From the NCBI RefSeq assembly GCF_009865135.1, contig NZ_WWGH01000002.1:806001-870000 (forward strand): 64,000 nucleotides of DNA. Direction: 5' to 3'. The notes beneath the pieces were generated by a model that had not been told where the DNA came from, did no database searches, and was given only the letters and a program-made list of their open reading frames with translations. The DNA is from Streptomyces sp. SID8374 (lineage in GTDB: Bacteria; Actinomycetota; Actinomycetes; Streptomycetales; Streptomycetaceae). Position 1 is the stretch's first letter. Each line of letters starts with the position of its first letter. Of the stretch, positions 18,681-28,003 are shown in pieces. The translations under genes and the position numbers were made by a program.

Positions 18681-19867
18681 TGGCCCAGCCGGCCTGGCAG
18701 GACCCTGTCCCGCTCGCTCTCGACACCGCCCCCGTCCCCGCGTACGGCAACGGCTCGCTCGCCGACCTGCTGCCGACGCTGGCGGCCGGGCAGGGGGTGG
18801 AGGGCCTCACCGCCACCATTCCCGAGCTGACGCCCGCCGACCGCAACTGCGTCTTCCTGATCGACGGCCTCGGCTGGGAGCAGATCACGTCCCACCCGGA
18901 CGAGGCCCCTTTCCTGCACTCCCTGCTCCCCACCTCGCGCGGGGGCACCGGGCAGCCGATCACCGCGGGCTTCCCCTCCACCACCGCGACCTCCCTCGCC
19001 TCGGTCGGTACGGGGCTGCCGCCCGGCGAGCACGGCCTGCCCGGCTACACCGTGCGCAACCCGGAGACCGGCGCGCTGATGAACCAGCTCCGCTGGAAGC
19101 CGTTCACCGCGCCCAGGGTCTGGCAGCCCTACCCCACGGTCTTCCGGCTCGCCGACGCGGCGGGCGTGCACACCGCCCAGGTCTCCTCCCCGGACTTCGA
19201 GCAGACCCCGCTCACCAAGGTCGCGCTCAGCGGCGGCTCCTTCCTCGGCCGGCTCTCCGGCGAGGACCGGATGGACGTGGCCGCCCAGCGCCTCGCCGCC
19301 GGTGACCGCTCGCTCGTCTACACGTACTACAGCGAGGTCGACGGCAAGGGCCACCGCTTCGGCGTCGACTCCGACGCCTGGCGCGGCCAGTTGATGTACG
19401 TCGACGGGCTCGCCCAGCGCCTCGCCGAGCAGCTGCCGCCGCGCTCCGCGCTGTACATCACCGCCGACCACGGCATGATCGACATCCCGTTCGACGAGCA
19501 GTCCCGGATCGACTTCGACGAGGACTGGGAGCTGCGCGCGGGCGTCGCGCTGCTCGGCGGCGAGGGCCGCGCCCGCCACGTCTACGCGGTGCCCGGTGCC
19601 CAGGGCGACGTCCTCGCCGTCTGGCGCGAGGTGCTCGGCGAGCAGTTCTGGGTGGCGAGCCGGGACGAGGCGATCGCGGCGGGCTGGTTCGGGCCCGTCG
19701 TCGACGAGCGGGTGTACGGCCGGATCGGCGATGTGGTCGCCGCCGCCCACGACGACGTCGTCATCACGGCGTCCGTCAACGAGCCGCACGAGTCGGCGAT
19801 GGTCGGCATGCACGGCTCCCTGACCCCCGTCGAACAGCTCGTCCCGCTGCTCGAAGTACGCTCGTAA
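18677..19867 (+). CDS. Alkaline phosphatase superfamily nucleotide pyrophosphatase/phosphodiesterase
   Basis: About 396 residues. The metal and nucleophile motifs of the NPP group are visible: FLIDGLGW (Asp), FPSTTATSL with the threonine nucleophile, YYSEVDGKGHRFG (Asp/His) and TADHGMIDIP (Asp/His). No signal peptide, so it acts in the cytoplasm. Substrates may be nucleotide diesters or sugar nucleotides; not decidable here. GTG 18677 overlaps the previous stop; ATG 18680 is the next codon and equally possible. Cotranscribed with the DUF5998-like gene. Confidence 0.87.
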   Translation: MMAQPAWQDPVPLALDTAPVPAYGNGSLADLLPTLAAGQGVEGLTATIPELTPADRNCVFLIDGLGWEQITSHPDEAPFLHSLLPTSRGGTGQPITAGFPSTTATSLASVGTGLPPGEHGLPGYTVRNPETGALMNQLRWKPFTAPRVWQPYPTVFRLADAAGVHTAQVSSPDFEQTPLTKVALSGGSFLGRLSGEDRMDVAAQRLAAGDRSLVYTYYSEVDGKGHRFGVDSDAWRGQLMYVDGLAQRLAEQLPPRSALYITADHGMIDIPFDEQSRIDFDEDWELRAGVALLGGEGRARHVYAVPGAQGDVLAVWREVLGEQFWVASRDEAIAAGWFGPVVDERVYGRIGDVVAAAHDDVVITASVNEPHESAMVGMHGSLTPVEQLVPLLEVRS

Positions 19868-19911
19868 CCGCGTTTCCCCCCTCCGCTGTTCTGAAAGGTG
19901 CTCGTCCCCTC

Positions 19912-20565
19912 ATGCCCGAGCTGGTGTTCTTCTCCGGAACCATGGACTGCGGAAAGAGCACGCTGGCCCTCCAGATCGGCCACAACCGCTCCGCGCGAGG
20001 CCTCCAGGGCGTGATCTTCACCCGCGACGACCGGGCGGGCGAGGGCAAGCTCTCCTCCCGGCTCGGCCTGGTGACGGACGCCGTCGAGGCGGACGAGGGC
20101 ATGGACGTGTACGCGCACATCGTCGACCGGGTCAGCCGCGGCGGCCGGGCCGACTACGTCATCGTGGACGAGGCGCAGTTCCTCGCCCCGGTCCAGATCG
20201 ACCAGTTGGCCCGCGTCGTCGACGATCTGGGCCTGGACGTCTTCGCGTTCGGCATCACCACGGACTTCCGCACGAAGCTCTTCCCCGGCTCCCAGCGGCT
20301 GATCGAACTGGCCGACCGGATAGAGGCCCTCCAGGTCGAGGCGCTCTGCTGGTGCGGCGCCCGCGCCACCCACAACGCCCGTACGGTGGACGGCGAGATG
20401 GTCGTCGAGGGCGCGCAGGTCGTCGTCGGAGACGTCAACCGGCAGGCGGGCGAGGTCGGTTACGAGGTCCTGTGCCGCCGCCATCACCGCCGCCGGCTCA
20501 CCGCGGAGACGGCCCGCGCGGGCACGCTCTCCCCGGACGTGCTCCCTGTCGCCGCCGAGAGCTAG
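19912..20565 (+). CDS. tdk: Thymidine kinase (type II)
   Basis: 217 residues. P-loop GTMDCGKST (9-17), Walker B-like VDEAQF catalytic glutamate, and a structural zinc site built by CWCG and the C-terminal CRRHH. Phosphorylates thymidine in the salvage pathway. Follows the NPP gene by 44 bp with GAAAGGTG upstream of ATG; likely in the same transcript. Convergent with the VOC gene 16 bp away. Confidence 0.93.
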   Translation: MPELVFFSGTMDCGKSTLALQIGHNRSARGLQGVIFTRDDRAGEGKLSSRLGLVTDAVEADEGMDVYAHIVDRVSRGGRADYVIVDEAQFLAPVQIDQLARVVDDLGLDVFAFGITTDFRTKLFPGSQRLIELADRIEALQVEALCWCGARATHNARTVDGEMVVEGAQVVVGDVNRQAGEVGYEVLCRRHHRRRLTAETARAGTLSPDVLPVAAES

Positions 20566-20581
20566 CCGACCCGAAGGCGCT

Positions 20582-21358
20582 TCAGCCCTCGGACGACCGT
20601 ACGATCGTGAAGGCGGCGCCCTCCGGATCGGCCACCGTCGCCAGCCTGCCGCTCGCCCCCTCGCGCGGCGGCTGCACAACGTGGCCGCCCAGCTCCACCA
20701 CCCGCGCGGCGGACTCGTCGACGTCGGCGACCTCGAAGTACGTCATCCAGTGCGGGCCCCGGTCGCGCGGCAGCGACTGGCCGACCCCGTGGAGGGCGGC
20801 CACCGGGCGGCCCTCCAGGTGCAGGGTCTGGTAGTCGAAGTCGGCGGAGACCACCGCCTCGGTCTCGTAACCGAAGACCGTCTGGTAGAACTTCGCGACC
20901 ATCGAGGTCTCCCGCGTCACCAGCTCGTTCCAGACGGGCGTGCCGGGGACGCCCGCCGTCATCGTGCCGATGTGCTCCGAGCCCTGCCAGACGCCGAAGA
21001 CCGCCCCGCCCGGGTCCGAGGCGATGGCGAGCCGCCCCGCCTCGCCCGCGTCGATCGGCCCGACCGCGACCGTGCCGCCGCAGGACCGGATCGCCTCGGC
21101 CGTCAGGTCGGCGTCGTCCGTCGCCAGGTAGGTGGTCCAGGCGATCGGGAGGTGCCGGTCGGGCGGCAGCTGGCCGATGCCCGCGACCTCCTTCCCGTCG
21201 AGGAGTCCGCGCACATAAGGGCCCAGCTGGTCGGGGCCCGGCCGGAACTCCCAGCCGAACAGGGCTCCGTAGAACTCCTGGGTCGCGCTCAGGCCGTGCA
21301 CGATCAGACTCACCCAGCAAGGTGTTCCGGGCGTGCGCCGGGCAGCAGCCTCGGTCAT
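20582..21358 (-). CDS. Two-domain VOC (glyoxalase-like) protein
   Basis: 258 residues made of two tandem VOC domains (about 8-125 and 135-255), each with the pattern of short strands ending in a metal-ligand glutamate or equivalent (AVFGVWQG; AFTIVRSSEG). Such proteins are hydrolases, dioxygenase-like enzymes or resistance/binding proteins; the sequence does not decide. I use ATG 21358 because the open frame beyond it is low-complexity. Divergent from the sulfurtransferase. Confidence 0.82.
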   Translation of the reverse strand: MTEAAARRTPGTPCWVSLIVHGLSATQEFYGALFGWEFRPGPDQLGPYVRGLLDGKEVAGIGQLPPDRHLPIAWTTYLATDDADLTAEAIRSCGGTVAVGPIDAGEAGRLAIASDPGGAVFGVWQGSEHIGTMTAGVPGTPVWNELVTRETSMVAKFYQTVFGYETEAVVSADFDYQTLHLEGRPVAALHGVGQSLPRDRGPHWMTYFEVADVDESAARVVELGGHVVQPPREGASGRLATVADPEGAAFTIVRSSEG

Positions 21359-21594
21359 CGTCTTGTCTCTCCTCGGACCGTTGTGGTGGTCGTACGGGGG
21401 AACGGGGCGGTACGGCCGTCCCGGGTCAGGACGCGGTCCGCACACCCCGTGCAGATGCTCGCACCACCCGGCGCCGGTGCGGCCCCGGCCGCGCCGCGTT
21501 CCCCGGGTTCTCGACGGGCGAGGACCGCTTCGGTGCGGTACGTCCGCCCAGGCGCTGGTACGGGTGCCACGGCCTCTGCGCGAGGATGGCACCC

Positions 21595-22425
21595 ATGAAG
21601 CCCATCATCACCGCATCCGAATGCGCGAGCGAGTCGGCGGGACCGCGGCCCCCGGTGCTCCTGGACGTCCGCTGGCAGTTGGGTGGTCCGCACGGCCGCC
21701 CCGACTACGAGGCCGGCCATCTGCCCGGCGCCGTCTTCGTCGACCTCGATACGGAACTGGCCGGACCGGCGGGCAGCGGCGGCCGCCACCCCCTCCCGGA
21801 CCCGGAGGCCTTCGGCGCCGTGATGCGCCGCGCCGGGGTCGGCCAGGACACCCCGGTCGTGGTCTACGACGGCGGGCGGGGCTGGGCCGCCGCGCGCGCC
21901 TGGTGGCTGCTGCGCTGGACGGGGCACCAGAATGTACGGGTCCTGGACGGCGGGCTCGCCGCGTGGACCGGTGACCTCTCCACCGAGATCCCGCACCCGG
22001 CCGAGGGCGATTTCCGGCCGAAGCCGGGGGCCCTGCCCACCCTGGACGCGGACGCGGCCGCCGCGCTCGCCCGTACGGGGCTGCTCCTGGACGCCCGGGC
22101 GGCCGAGCGCTACCGGGGCGATGTGGAGCCGATCGACCGCGTCGGCGGCCACATCCCTGGCGCGGTCTCCGCCCCGACCACGGCGAACGTCGCCGAGGAC
22201 GGCCGCTACCTTCCGGCCGGACAGCTCGCCGAGCGGTTCACCGCACTCGGGGCGGGGAAGAGTGGCGAGACCGTCGGCGTCTACTGCGGATCGGGAGTCT
22301 CCGGCGCCCACGAGGTGCTGGCCCTGGAGATCGCCGGAATCCGTGCCGCCCTCTACCCCGGCTCCTGGTCCGAGTGGTCCGCCGACCCCGCCCGCCCGGT
22401 CGCCACCGGCCCCGAGCCGGCCTGA
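21595..22425 (+). CDS. Rhodanese-type sulfurtransferase (thiosulfate/3-mercaptopyruvate)
   Basis: 276 residues, two rhodanese domains. The N-terminal domain (about 10-120) is the inactive one; the C-terminal domain carries the active cysteine in YCGSGVSGAHEV (CGSGVSG loop). It moves a sulfane sulfur to cyanide or thiols. The loop form with glycines points to mercaptopyruvate or thiosulfate as donor. ATG 21595 is 9 bp after GAGG. A strong hairpin follows. Confidence 0.88.
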   Translation: MKPIITASECASESAGPRPPVLLDVRWQLGGPHGRPDYEAGHLPGAVFVDLDTELAGPAGSGGRHPLPDPEAFGAVMRRAGVGQDTPVVVYDGGRGWAAARAWWLLRWTGHQNVRVLDGGLAAWTGDLSTEIPHPAEGDFRPKPGALPTLDADAAAALARTGLLLDARAAERYRGDVEPIDRVGGHIPGAVSAPTTANVAEDGRYLPAGQLAERFTALGAGKSGETVGVYCGSGVSGAHEVLALEIAGIRAALYPGSWSEWSADPARPVATGPEPA

Positions 22426-22441
22426 TAAGCGCGACGACGGA

Positions 22442-22475
22442 GAGAGGCCCGTACGCCATGGCGTACGGGCCTCTC
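22442..22475. terminator. Terminator between sulfurtransferase and sepH
   Basis: 16-bp inverted repeat GAGAGGCCCGTACGCC with its complement, nearly uninterrupted (2-base centre), between convergent genes; can serve both. Confidence 0.8.
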
Positions 22476-22497
22476 TTCTGCTGACCGGCACTCCCGG

Positions 22498-23556
22498 TCA
22501 GTCCTGCTTCTTGCGTCGGGTGCCGAAGACGATCTCGTCCCAGCTCGGCACGGCCGCCCGGCGGCCCGGCCGGACCCCGTCCGCCTCGGCCTGGCGGTCC
22601 GTCGTCCCGGTCAGCCGGTCGCGGTGACCGGCCACCGCCCGGGGCATCAGCACATCCGCGTACGCCGCACCGGCACCGGCCGAAGCGGCGGCGGCGGGCG
22701 GCTCGTCCGCCTCGGTCTCCTCCTCGGCGGCCGGCTCCAGCGCGGGCGGCTCGGGCTGTGTGGGCCGCTCCGGGACGACCATGTCGCCCCGGAAGCTCGG
22801 CACCGCCTCCAGCAGGCTGGTCAGCGAGTCACGCTCACCGGCCGATGCGCTGCTCACGTACTCCTCCGGCTCGGAGGCCGGTGCGGGCCGTTCGATCTGC
22901 CGGTCGAGAGCGCGGTCCAGCGGCCGGTCGCGCGGCAGCCGGGCGATCCGGGGCACGAACGGGAAGCTCGGCTCGGGCGCGGCGCCGTCGCTCTCACCGA
23001 TCAGCGAGCGCGCCTCGTCGTCCACGGCCTGGACCAGCCTGCGCGGCGGGTCGTACGTCCAGCTCGCCGAGTGCGGTTCGCCCGCGACCCGGTAGACGAG
23101 CAGGACCTCCCAGGTGCCGTCGTCGCGGCGCCAGGAGTCCCACTGGACGGTCTCCTTGTCGGCGCCGCGCAGCAGCAGCCGCTCCTGCACCGCCTCGCCG
23201 AGCTGGGGACCGGTGTTCTCGCCGGGACGGCGCACGGGAGTCTTCCGGGCCCGCTCGGCCATGAAGGCGCGCTCCGCGAGCACGGGGCCCTCGAAGCGGC
23301 GTACACGGTCGACCGGGATCCCGGCGAACTGGGCGACCTCCTCAGCGGAGGCACCGGCCCGTATGCGGGCCTGGATGTCGCGGGGGCGGAGGTGGCTCTC
23401 CACCTCGATCTCGATCTGGCCGAGCCGGGCGCGGTCGTTGCGCACGGCGGCGCGCAGCCGCTCATCGATCGGAAGCGTGTATTCCGTGCTGTCGGCAGCC
23501 TTGAGCACCAGTCGTGTGCCGTCGTTGGAGACGGCCACGACACGCAGTTCGGGCAT
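22498..23556 (-). CDS. sepH: Cell-division protein SepH (DUF3071)
   Basis: 352 residues. The N-terminal DUF3071 domain (about 1-180) contains an HTH-like core (RIRAGASAEEVAQFAGIPVD, RVRRFEGPVLAERAFMA). It is followed by a long acidic/proline-rich linker and a short conserved tail ending WDEIVFGTRRKKQD. SepH is known in Streptomyces and mycobacteria to bind FtsZ and promote its assembly at division septa. ATG 23556 begins MPELRVVAV; the frame is open further but without domain content. Confidence 0.9.
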   Translation of the reverse strand: MPELRVVAVSNDGTRLVLKAADSTEYTLPIDERLRAAVRNDRARLGQIEIEVESHLRPRDIQARIRAGASAEEVAQFAGIPVDRVRRFEGPVLAERAFMAERARKTPVRRPGENTGPQLGEAVQERLLLRGADKETVQWDSWRRDDGTWEVLLVYRVAGEPHSASWTYDPPRRLVQAVDDEARSLIGESDGAAPEPSFPFVPRIARLPRDRPLDRALDRQIERPAPASEPEEYVSSASAGERDSLTSLLEAVPSFRGDMVVPERPTQPEPPALEPAAEEETEADEPPAAAASAGAGAAYADVLMPRAVAGHRDRLTGTTDRQAEADGVRPGRRAAVPSWDEIVFGTRRKKQD

Positions 23557-24051
23557 GGGGACCTCCCGGGTGGTGCCTGCCGACGTCACGTGCGTCGCTG
23601 CTTCCGCTAGTCGAGTGTGACCTGCCCGGGTGCAGCCTGCCACAACCTTGCCAAGTTGCCCGGCGTGTCGGGCGCTCGTCCTGGAACGCCGCCATGGCAC
23701 GGTTGTCTCTTGCGTCCCAAAGTGACCGATTTGGCCGCTCTGTACAGCAAACACCCGTGCCATGCCTTGGCGCTGCCGGTTCGAGTGCCGCTGCCGGCCC
23801 CTCTCCCGTAGCTGCGGATCCCCACGTGGGAGTCCGCCCCAGGGCTCGTACGGTACTCCATTCGGGCCACTTGGGTGGACCGGCGCGCCGCCGAACTTCT
23901 CGGGAGGCACGGGAGTTGGGTTACCCGGTTCTCCGTGAAATGCCCCTGATGCGTGTTGTGCTTCACACAATCGCCGGAAACGGAACTATCCACTTCGCTC
24001 ATTTGTCCCTTCCTGTTGCATGGTGGGAGAGATGTCAAGCAGGGGCTGGTA
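23557..24051. other. Intergenic region, sepH to membrane protein gene
   Basis: 495 bp with lower GC than its neighbours. It must hold the divergent promoters of sepH and of the gene at 24052. I see no RNA gene or convincing small CDS; the open frames on both strands lack codon bias or a ribosome site. Confidence 0.5.
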
Positions 24052-25206
24052 ATGGTTCAGAAGCCGGAAAGTGACATAGAACCCAAGGAAAGGCGCATAG
24101 ATCTGAGTCTGCCGCAGGTCGCCGGGAGCGCGGTGGCCGCGGTCGCGGCAGCCGTGGCGGCCTCGCAGCTGGGGGTGTACGGCACGATCGCCGGGGCGGG
24201 CGTGATGAGCGTCGTCGCCACCTGCGGGGGCTCCGTCTTCCAGCACTTCTTCCGCCGCACCGGCGAGCAGATCCGTGAGGTGACCGTCCAGGTGACCCAC
24301 CCGGAGGGCCGCCAGGTGACGGTGCACACGAAGGAGACGACCCCATCGGCGCACAGAGCCGCCGAGCGGCGTCCGCAACCGGAGTCCGCACCGGCTCCGG
24401 CGGACGACGCCACCACGGTGCTGCCCACGGTCGACCCGGGCTCGGTGCCGGAGATGGTCCCGGAGGGGGAGAGCACACAGCTGCCGCGGCCCGCCGCCGA
24501 TACGGACCGGACGCAGATGCTGGACCTCGGCGACGCGCGCACCCGGATGCTGCGGGCGCAGCCCGGGCCGGGCGTGGAAGCCGGGTCCGGCCTGGACGGT
24601 ACGCAGTTGCTGCCGCAGGCGGAAGAAGCACCGGCCGCCCCCGACGACGCGTTCACCGAGGGCACCACCCACGGCACCCGGCTGCGCGGCTGGAAGCGCC
24701 CCGCGCTCGCGGCCGCCGCGGTCTTCGCCGTCTCCATGGCCGGGATCACCGTCTTCGAGATGATCTCGGGCAACGACCTGAGCGGCGGCAAGGGGACCAC
24801 CATCAGCTCCGTCGTACGCGGCGGTGGCGGCGACCGCGACTCCGGCCCGTCCGACCCCACGCCCTCCGGTGACACCGGCCAGGACGGGGGAGGGGACGGG
24901 CAGCAGGAGACCCCGGGCAGCGGCACCGGATCCGCCCCCGCCACCGACCCGGGCGGCGACGGCAGCGGCACGAGCCCCGACCCCGGTACGGGAACGGGCG
25001 GCGAGAACCCCGGCACCGGGACCACCACCCCCACGCCGACGCCGTCCACCTCGGGCGACGGGCAGACCACGCCCGCCCCGACGCCGACCCCGTCCACCCC
25101 CGGTGGCGGCGGGACCGGCGCACCGGATCCGACGACCGCCCCGGGCAACGGCGCCGCCGCAGGCCAGGGCGAGCAGGCCCCGCCCGCCAACGGCACCACC
25201 GAGTGA
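24052..25206 (+). CDS. Membrane protein with disordered Gly/Ser/Thr/Pro tail, unknown function
   Basis: 384 residues, not recognised. A hydrophobic alanine-rich segment (about 18-60, AVAAVAAAVAASQLGVYGTI) and a single TM (about 220-245, AAAVFAVSMAGITVFEMI) frame a cytosolic or loop region rich in Thr and Glu (about 80-210). After the TM comes 120 residues of Gly/Asp/Thr/Pro low complexity that should lie outside. Threonine-rich inner regions and extracellular low-complexity tails occur in actinobacterial kinase substrates, but that is only a suggestion. AGGGG precedes ATG 24052. The longer frame starting at 23953 has no RBS. Confidence 0.75.
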   Translation: MVQKPESDIEPKERRIDLSLPQVAGSAVAAVAAAVAASQLGVYGTIAGAGVMSVVATCGGSVFQHFFRRTGEQIREVTVQVTHPEGRQVTVHTKETTPSAHRAAERRPQPESAPAPADDATTVLPTVDPGSVPEMVPEGESTQLPRPAADTDRTQMLDLGDARTRMLRAQPGPGVEAGSGLDGTQLLPQAEEAPAAPDDAFTEGTTHGTRLRGWKRPALAAAAVFAVSMAGITVFEMISGNDLSGGKGTTISSVVRGGGGDRDSGPSDPTPSGDTGQDGGGDGQQETPGSGTGSAPATDPGGDGSGTSPDPGTGTGGENPGTGTTTPTPTPSTSGDGQTTPAPTPTPSTPGGGGTGAPDPTTAPGNGAAAGQGEQAPPANGTTE

Positions 25207-25225
25207 CCGACGTACGGCATACGCA

Positions 25226-25266
25226 CATCGGCCCCCTTGCGACGGAAGACGTCAAGGGGGCCGATG
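25226..25266. terminator. Terminator after the membrane protein gene
   Basis: 14-bp stem CATCGGCCCCCTTG with its complement and a 13-base loop, between convergent genes. Confidence 0.8.
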
Positions 25267-25279
25267 GCGTGACCGGGGC

Positions 25280-26602
25280 TCAGTCGCCGAGGACGCGCCG
25301 CAGGTAGTCGTTGCCGAACATCCGGTCCGGGTCGAGTCGGTCGCGCAGCGCGGTGAACTCGCCGAAGCGCGGGTAGACCTCCGCCAGATAGGCCGCGTCC
25401 CGGGTGTGGATCTTGCCCCAGTGCGGGCGGCCCGCGTGCGCGGTCATGATCCGCTCCACCGCCGTGAAGTACGAGCGGTGGGGCGTGCCCTTGTAGAGGT
25501 GGACGGCGATGTACGCGCTGTCGCGGCCCGAGGCCGTCGAGAGGGCCATGTCGTCGGCGGGCGCGGTGCGCACCTCGACCGGGAAGCTGACCTTCAGCGG
25601 TGAGCGCTCCACCATCGCCTTCAGCTCCCGCAGCGCCGCCACGGCCTGCTCGCGCGGAACGGCGTACTCCATCTCCACGAACTTCACCCGGCGCGGGCTG
25701 GTGAACACCTTGTACGGGATGTCGGTGTAGGTCCGGGCCGAGAGGGCGCGGCTGGAGAGCTTGGCGATGGAGGGGATGGTCGCCGGGACCGCCCGCCCGA
25801 CCGAACAGGCCACCTGGAAGATGCCGTTGGAGAGCAGCTCGTCGTCGATCCAGCTGCTCACCCTGCCGGGCGGGGCGGCCGGGCCCGCGCTGCGGTTGTT
25901 GCGCTTGGTGTTGCAGTTGCCGGTGTGCGGGAACCAGTAGAACTCGAAGTGCTCGTTCTCGGCGACCAGCTGGTCGAAGTCGCCAGTCACCCGGTCGAAG
26001 GTCATCGGCTCCTCACGGGCGGTCAGCAGGAAGACCGGCTCCACGGCGAGGGTGACGGCGGTGATCACCCCGAGGGCGCCGAGCCCGACCCGGGCGGCGG
26101 CGAACACCTCCGGGTTCTCCTGCTCCGAGCAGACCAGCACGGTGCCGTCGGCGGTGACCAGCTCCAGGGCGCGGATCTGGGCGGATATCGACGCCGAGTC
26201 GCGGCCGGTGCCGTGCGTCCCGGTGGAGGTCGCCCCGGCGATGGTCTGCTCCATGATGTCGCCCATGTTCGTGAGCGAGAGCCCCTCACGGGCGAGCGCG
26301 GTGTTGAGGCGCTTGAGCGGAGTGCCCGCCTCCACGGTGACGGTCATCGCCTTGCGGTCGATGTCCCGGATGCCGGTGAGCAGGTCAGGGCGTATCAGCA
26401 CGCCGTCGGTGGCGGCGGTGGCCGTGAAGGAGTGGCCCGTGCCGACCGGCTTCACCGTGAGGCCGTCCGCGTGCGCCCGGCGCAGTACGTCGACGAGCTC
26501 GTCCACGGATGCGGGGGACTCGGTCCTGGCAGGCCGGGCGGTGACGGTCCCCGCCCAGTTACGCCACGCGTTCGTCGTCGTCCGTGCGTAGGTCTCGGTC
26601 AT
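25280..26602 (-). CDS. FAD-dependent aldono-lactone/alditol oxidase-like enzyme
   Basis: 440 residues. PCMH FAD domain (about 15-190) with VKPVGTGHSF, GTPLKRLNTAL and GATSTGTHGTG, then an ALO domain ending in PHWGKIH and RLDPDRMFGNDYLRR. The family includes L-gulono- and D-arabinono-1,4-lactone oxidases and xylitol oxidase. No signal peptide. Acceptor is probably O2, substrate a sugar lactone or polyol; not decidable. The start overlaps the end of the MFS gene by 44 bp, so they are coupled, and the transporter may import the substrate. Confidence 0.87.
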   Translation of the reverse strand: MTETYARTTTNAWRNWAGTVTARPARTESPASVDELVDVLRRAHADGLTVKPVGTGHSFTATAATDGVLIRPDLLTGIRDIDRKAMTVTVEAGTPLKRLNTALAREGLSLTNMGDIMEQTIAGATSTGTHGTGRDSASISAQIRALELVTADGTVLVCSEQENPEVFAAARVGLGALGVITAVTLAVEPVFLLTAREEPMTFDRVTGDFDQLVAENEHFEFYWFPHTGNCNTKRNNRSAGPAAPPGRVSSWIDDELLSNGIFQVACSVGRAVPATIPSIAKLSSRALSARTYTDIPYKVFTSPRRVKFVEMEYAVPREQAVAALRELKAMVERSPLKVSFPVEVRTAPADDMALSTASGRDSAYIAVHLYKGTPHRSYFTAVERIMTAHAGRPHWGKIHTRDAAYLAEVYPRFGEFTALRDRLDPDRMFGNDYLRRVLGD

Positions 26603-27806
26603 CTTCCCCGCGCCCTCCCGTAGGAACCGGCTTCGCCAGCCGGCGATACCCCAGGAACGCCACCGCCGCCGCGAGCGCTCCCGCCATGGCGGGCACCGCG
26701 TACCCCGCCTTCGCCCCGGCGGCGTCGACCACCCAGCCGGCGGCCGAGGAGCCGAGCGCCACTCCGACCGCGAGCCCGGTACTGGTCCAGGTCATGCCCT
26801 CGGTCAGCTTGGTGCGCGGTACGTGCGCTTCGACGAGGGCCATGGTGGTGACCATCGTCGGTGCGATGGCGAGGCCCGCGACAAAGAGCGCCACGGCCAG
26901 CAACGCAAGGTTCCCGGCCAGTTGGAGGGGGATCATACTCACGGCCATCGCGCAGACACCCACCAGCCACCTCGTCGCGGGCTTCCCCTTCAGGTGCAGC
27001 AGCCCGAAGACTGCCCCCGCCAGGCAGGAGCCGAGCGCGTAGACGGCCAGCACGAGGGAGGCCGCGGCCTTGTGGCCGCTCTCCTCGGCGAAGGCCACGG
27101 TCACCACGTCGACGGCCCCGAAGATCGCGCCCGTCGCCACGAAGGTGATCACCAGGACCTGGAGGCCCGGCGAGCGCAGCGCCGAGCCGCCGGTGTGCTG
27201 GGACTTGGGGTGCGGGATCGGTTCGGTGGCGCGCTGGGCGGTCAGCCAGAAGACCCCGACCAGCAGGAACGCGGCGGCGATCAGCGGACCGGCCTCCGGG
27301 AACCAGGCGGTGGAGAGCCCGATCGAGATGATCGGCCCGAAGATGAAGCACACCTCGTCGACGATCGACTCCCAGGAGTACGCCGTGTGCAGCTCACGGC
27401 TGGAACCCCGGTAGATCGCCGCCCAGCGGGCCCGGACCATCGACCCGACGCTCGGCACACAGCCCGCGCCCGCCGCGAAGACGAACAGCGTCCAGTCCGG
27501 CGCCCCCTGCTGGGCGCAGATCAGCAGCCCCGCCACCGCCGCCACCGAGGCCAGGGTGGCAGGGCGCAGCACCCGACGCTGCCCGTACCGGTCGACCAGG
27601 CGCGAGACCTGCGGGCCGAAGACCGCGGCCGCCATGGCGAGGGTCGCGGTGAGCGCCCCGGCCAGCCCGTAGCGGCCGGTCAGCTGGGAGATCATGGTCA
27701 CGACGCCGATGCCCATCATGGACAGCGGCATCCGCCCGAAGAAGCCTGCGGCGGAGAACCCCTTGGTGCCGGGGGCGGTGAAGATGGCGCGGTAGGGGCT
27801 GGGCAA
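26559..27806 (-). CDS. MFS transporter
   Basis: 415 residues with about 12 hydrophobic segments and the MFS loop 2-3 motif [16 protein letters not shown] charged tail ([15 protein letters not shown]) ends it. Substrate not evident. The reading frame starts with TTG at 27806, preceded by GGAG; no ATG is near, so TTG is taken. Upstream neighbour of the lactone-oxidase-like gene, same strand, overlapping. Confidence 0.85.
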   Translation of the reverse strand: MPSPYRAIFTAPGTKGFSAAGFFGRMPLSMMGIGVVTMISQLTGRYGLAGALTATLAMAAAVFGPQVSRLVDRYGQRRVLRPATLASVAAVAGLLICAQQGAPDWTLFVFAAGAGCVPSVGSMVRARWAAIYRGSSRELHTAYSWESIVDEVCFIFGPIISIGLSTAWFPEAGPLIAAAFLLVGVFWLTAQRATEPIPHPKSQHTGGSALRSPGLQVLVITFVATGAIFGAVDVVTVAFAEESGHKAAASLVLAVYALGSCLAGAVFGLLHLKGKPATRWLVGVCAMAVSMIPLQLAGNLALLAVALFVAGLAIAPTMVTTMALVEAHVPRTKLTEGMTWTSTGLAVGVALGSSAAGWVVDAAGAKAGYAVPAMAGALAAAVAFLGYRRLAKPVPTGGRGEDDRDLRTDDDERVA

Positions 27807-28003
27807 GGGGGTACTCCGGTCGTGCCTGTCATGCGTGTAGCGGGCTGATACAGCTTACGGCCGGGCGGCGGCGCTGGACACCGGATTCCGGAGCGTCCGG
27901 GGGCACGGAACGGGCGTACGTCCGACAAGGGTTCCGGCTCTTGCCGACGGGGCGTCGGATGTCGGTTGCCGCGCTGTCGGCGGCGGGTGGCAGGATCGAT
28001 GCC

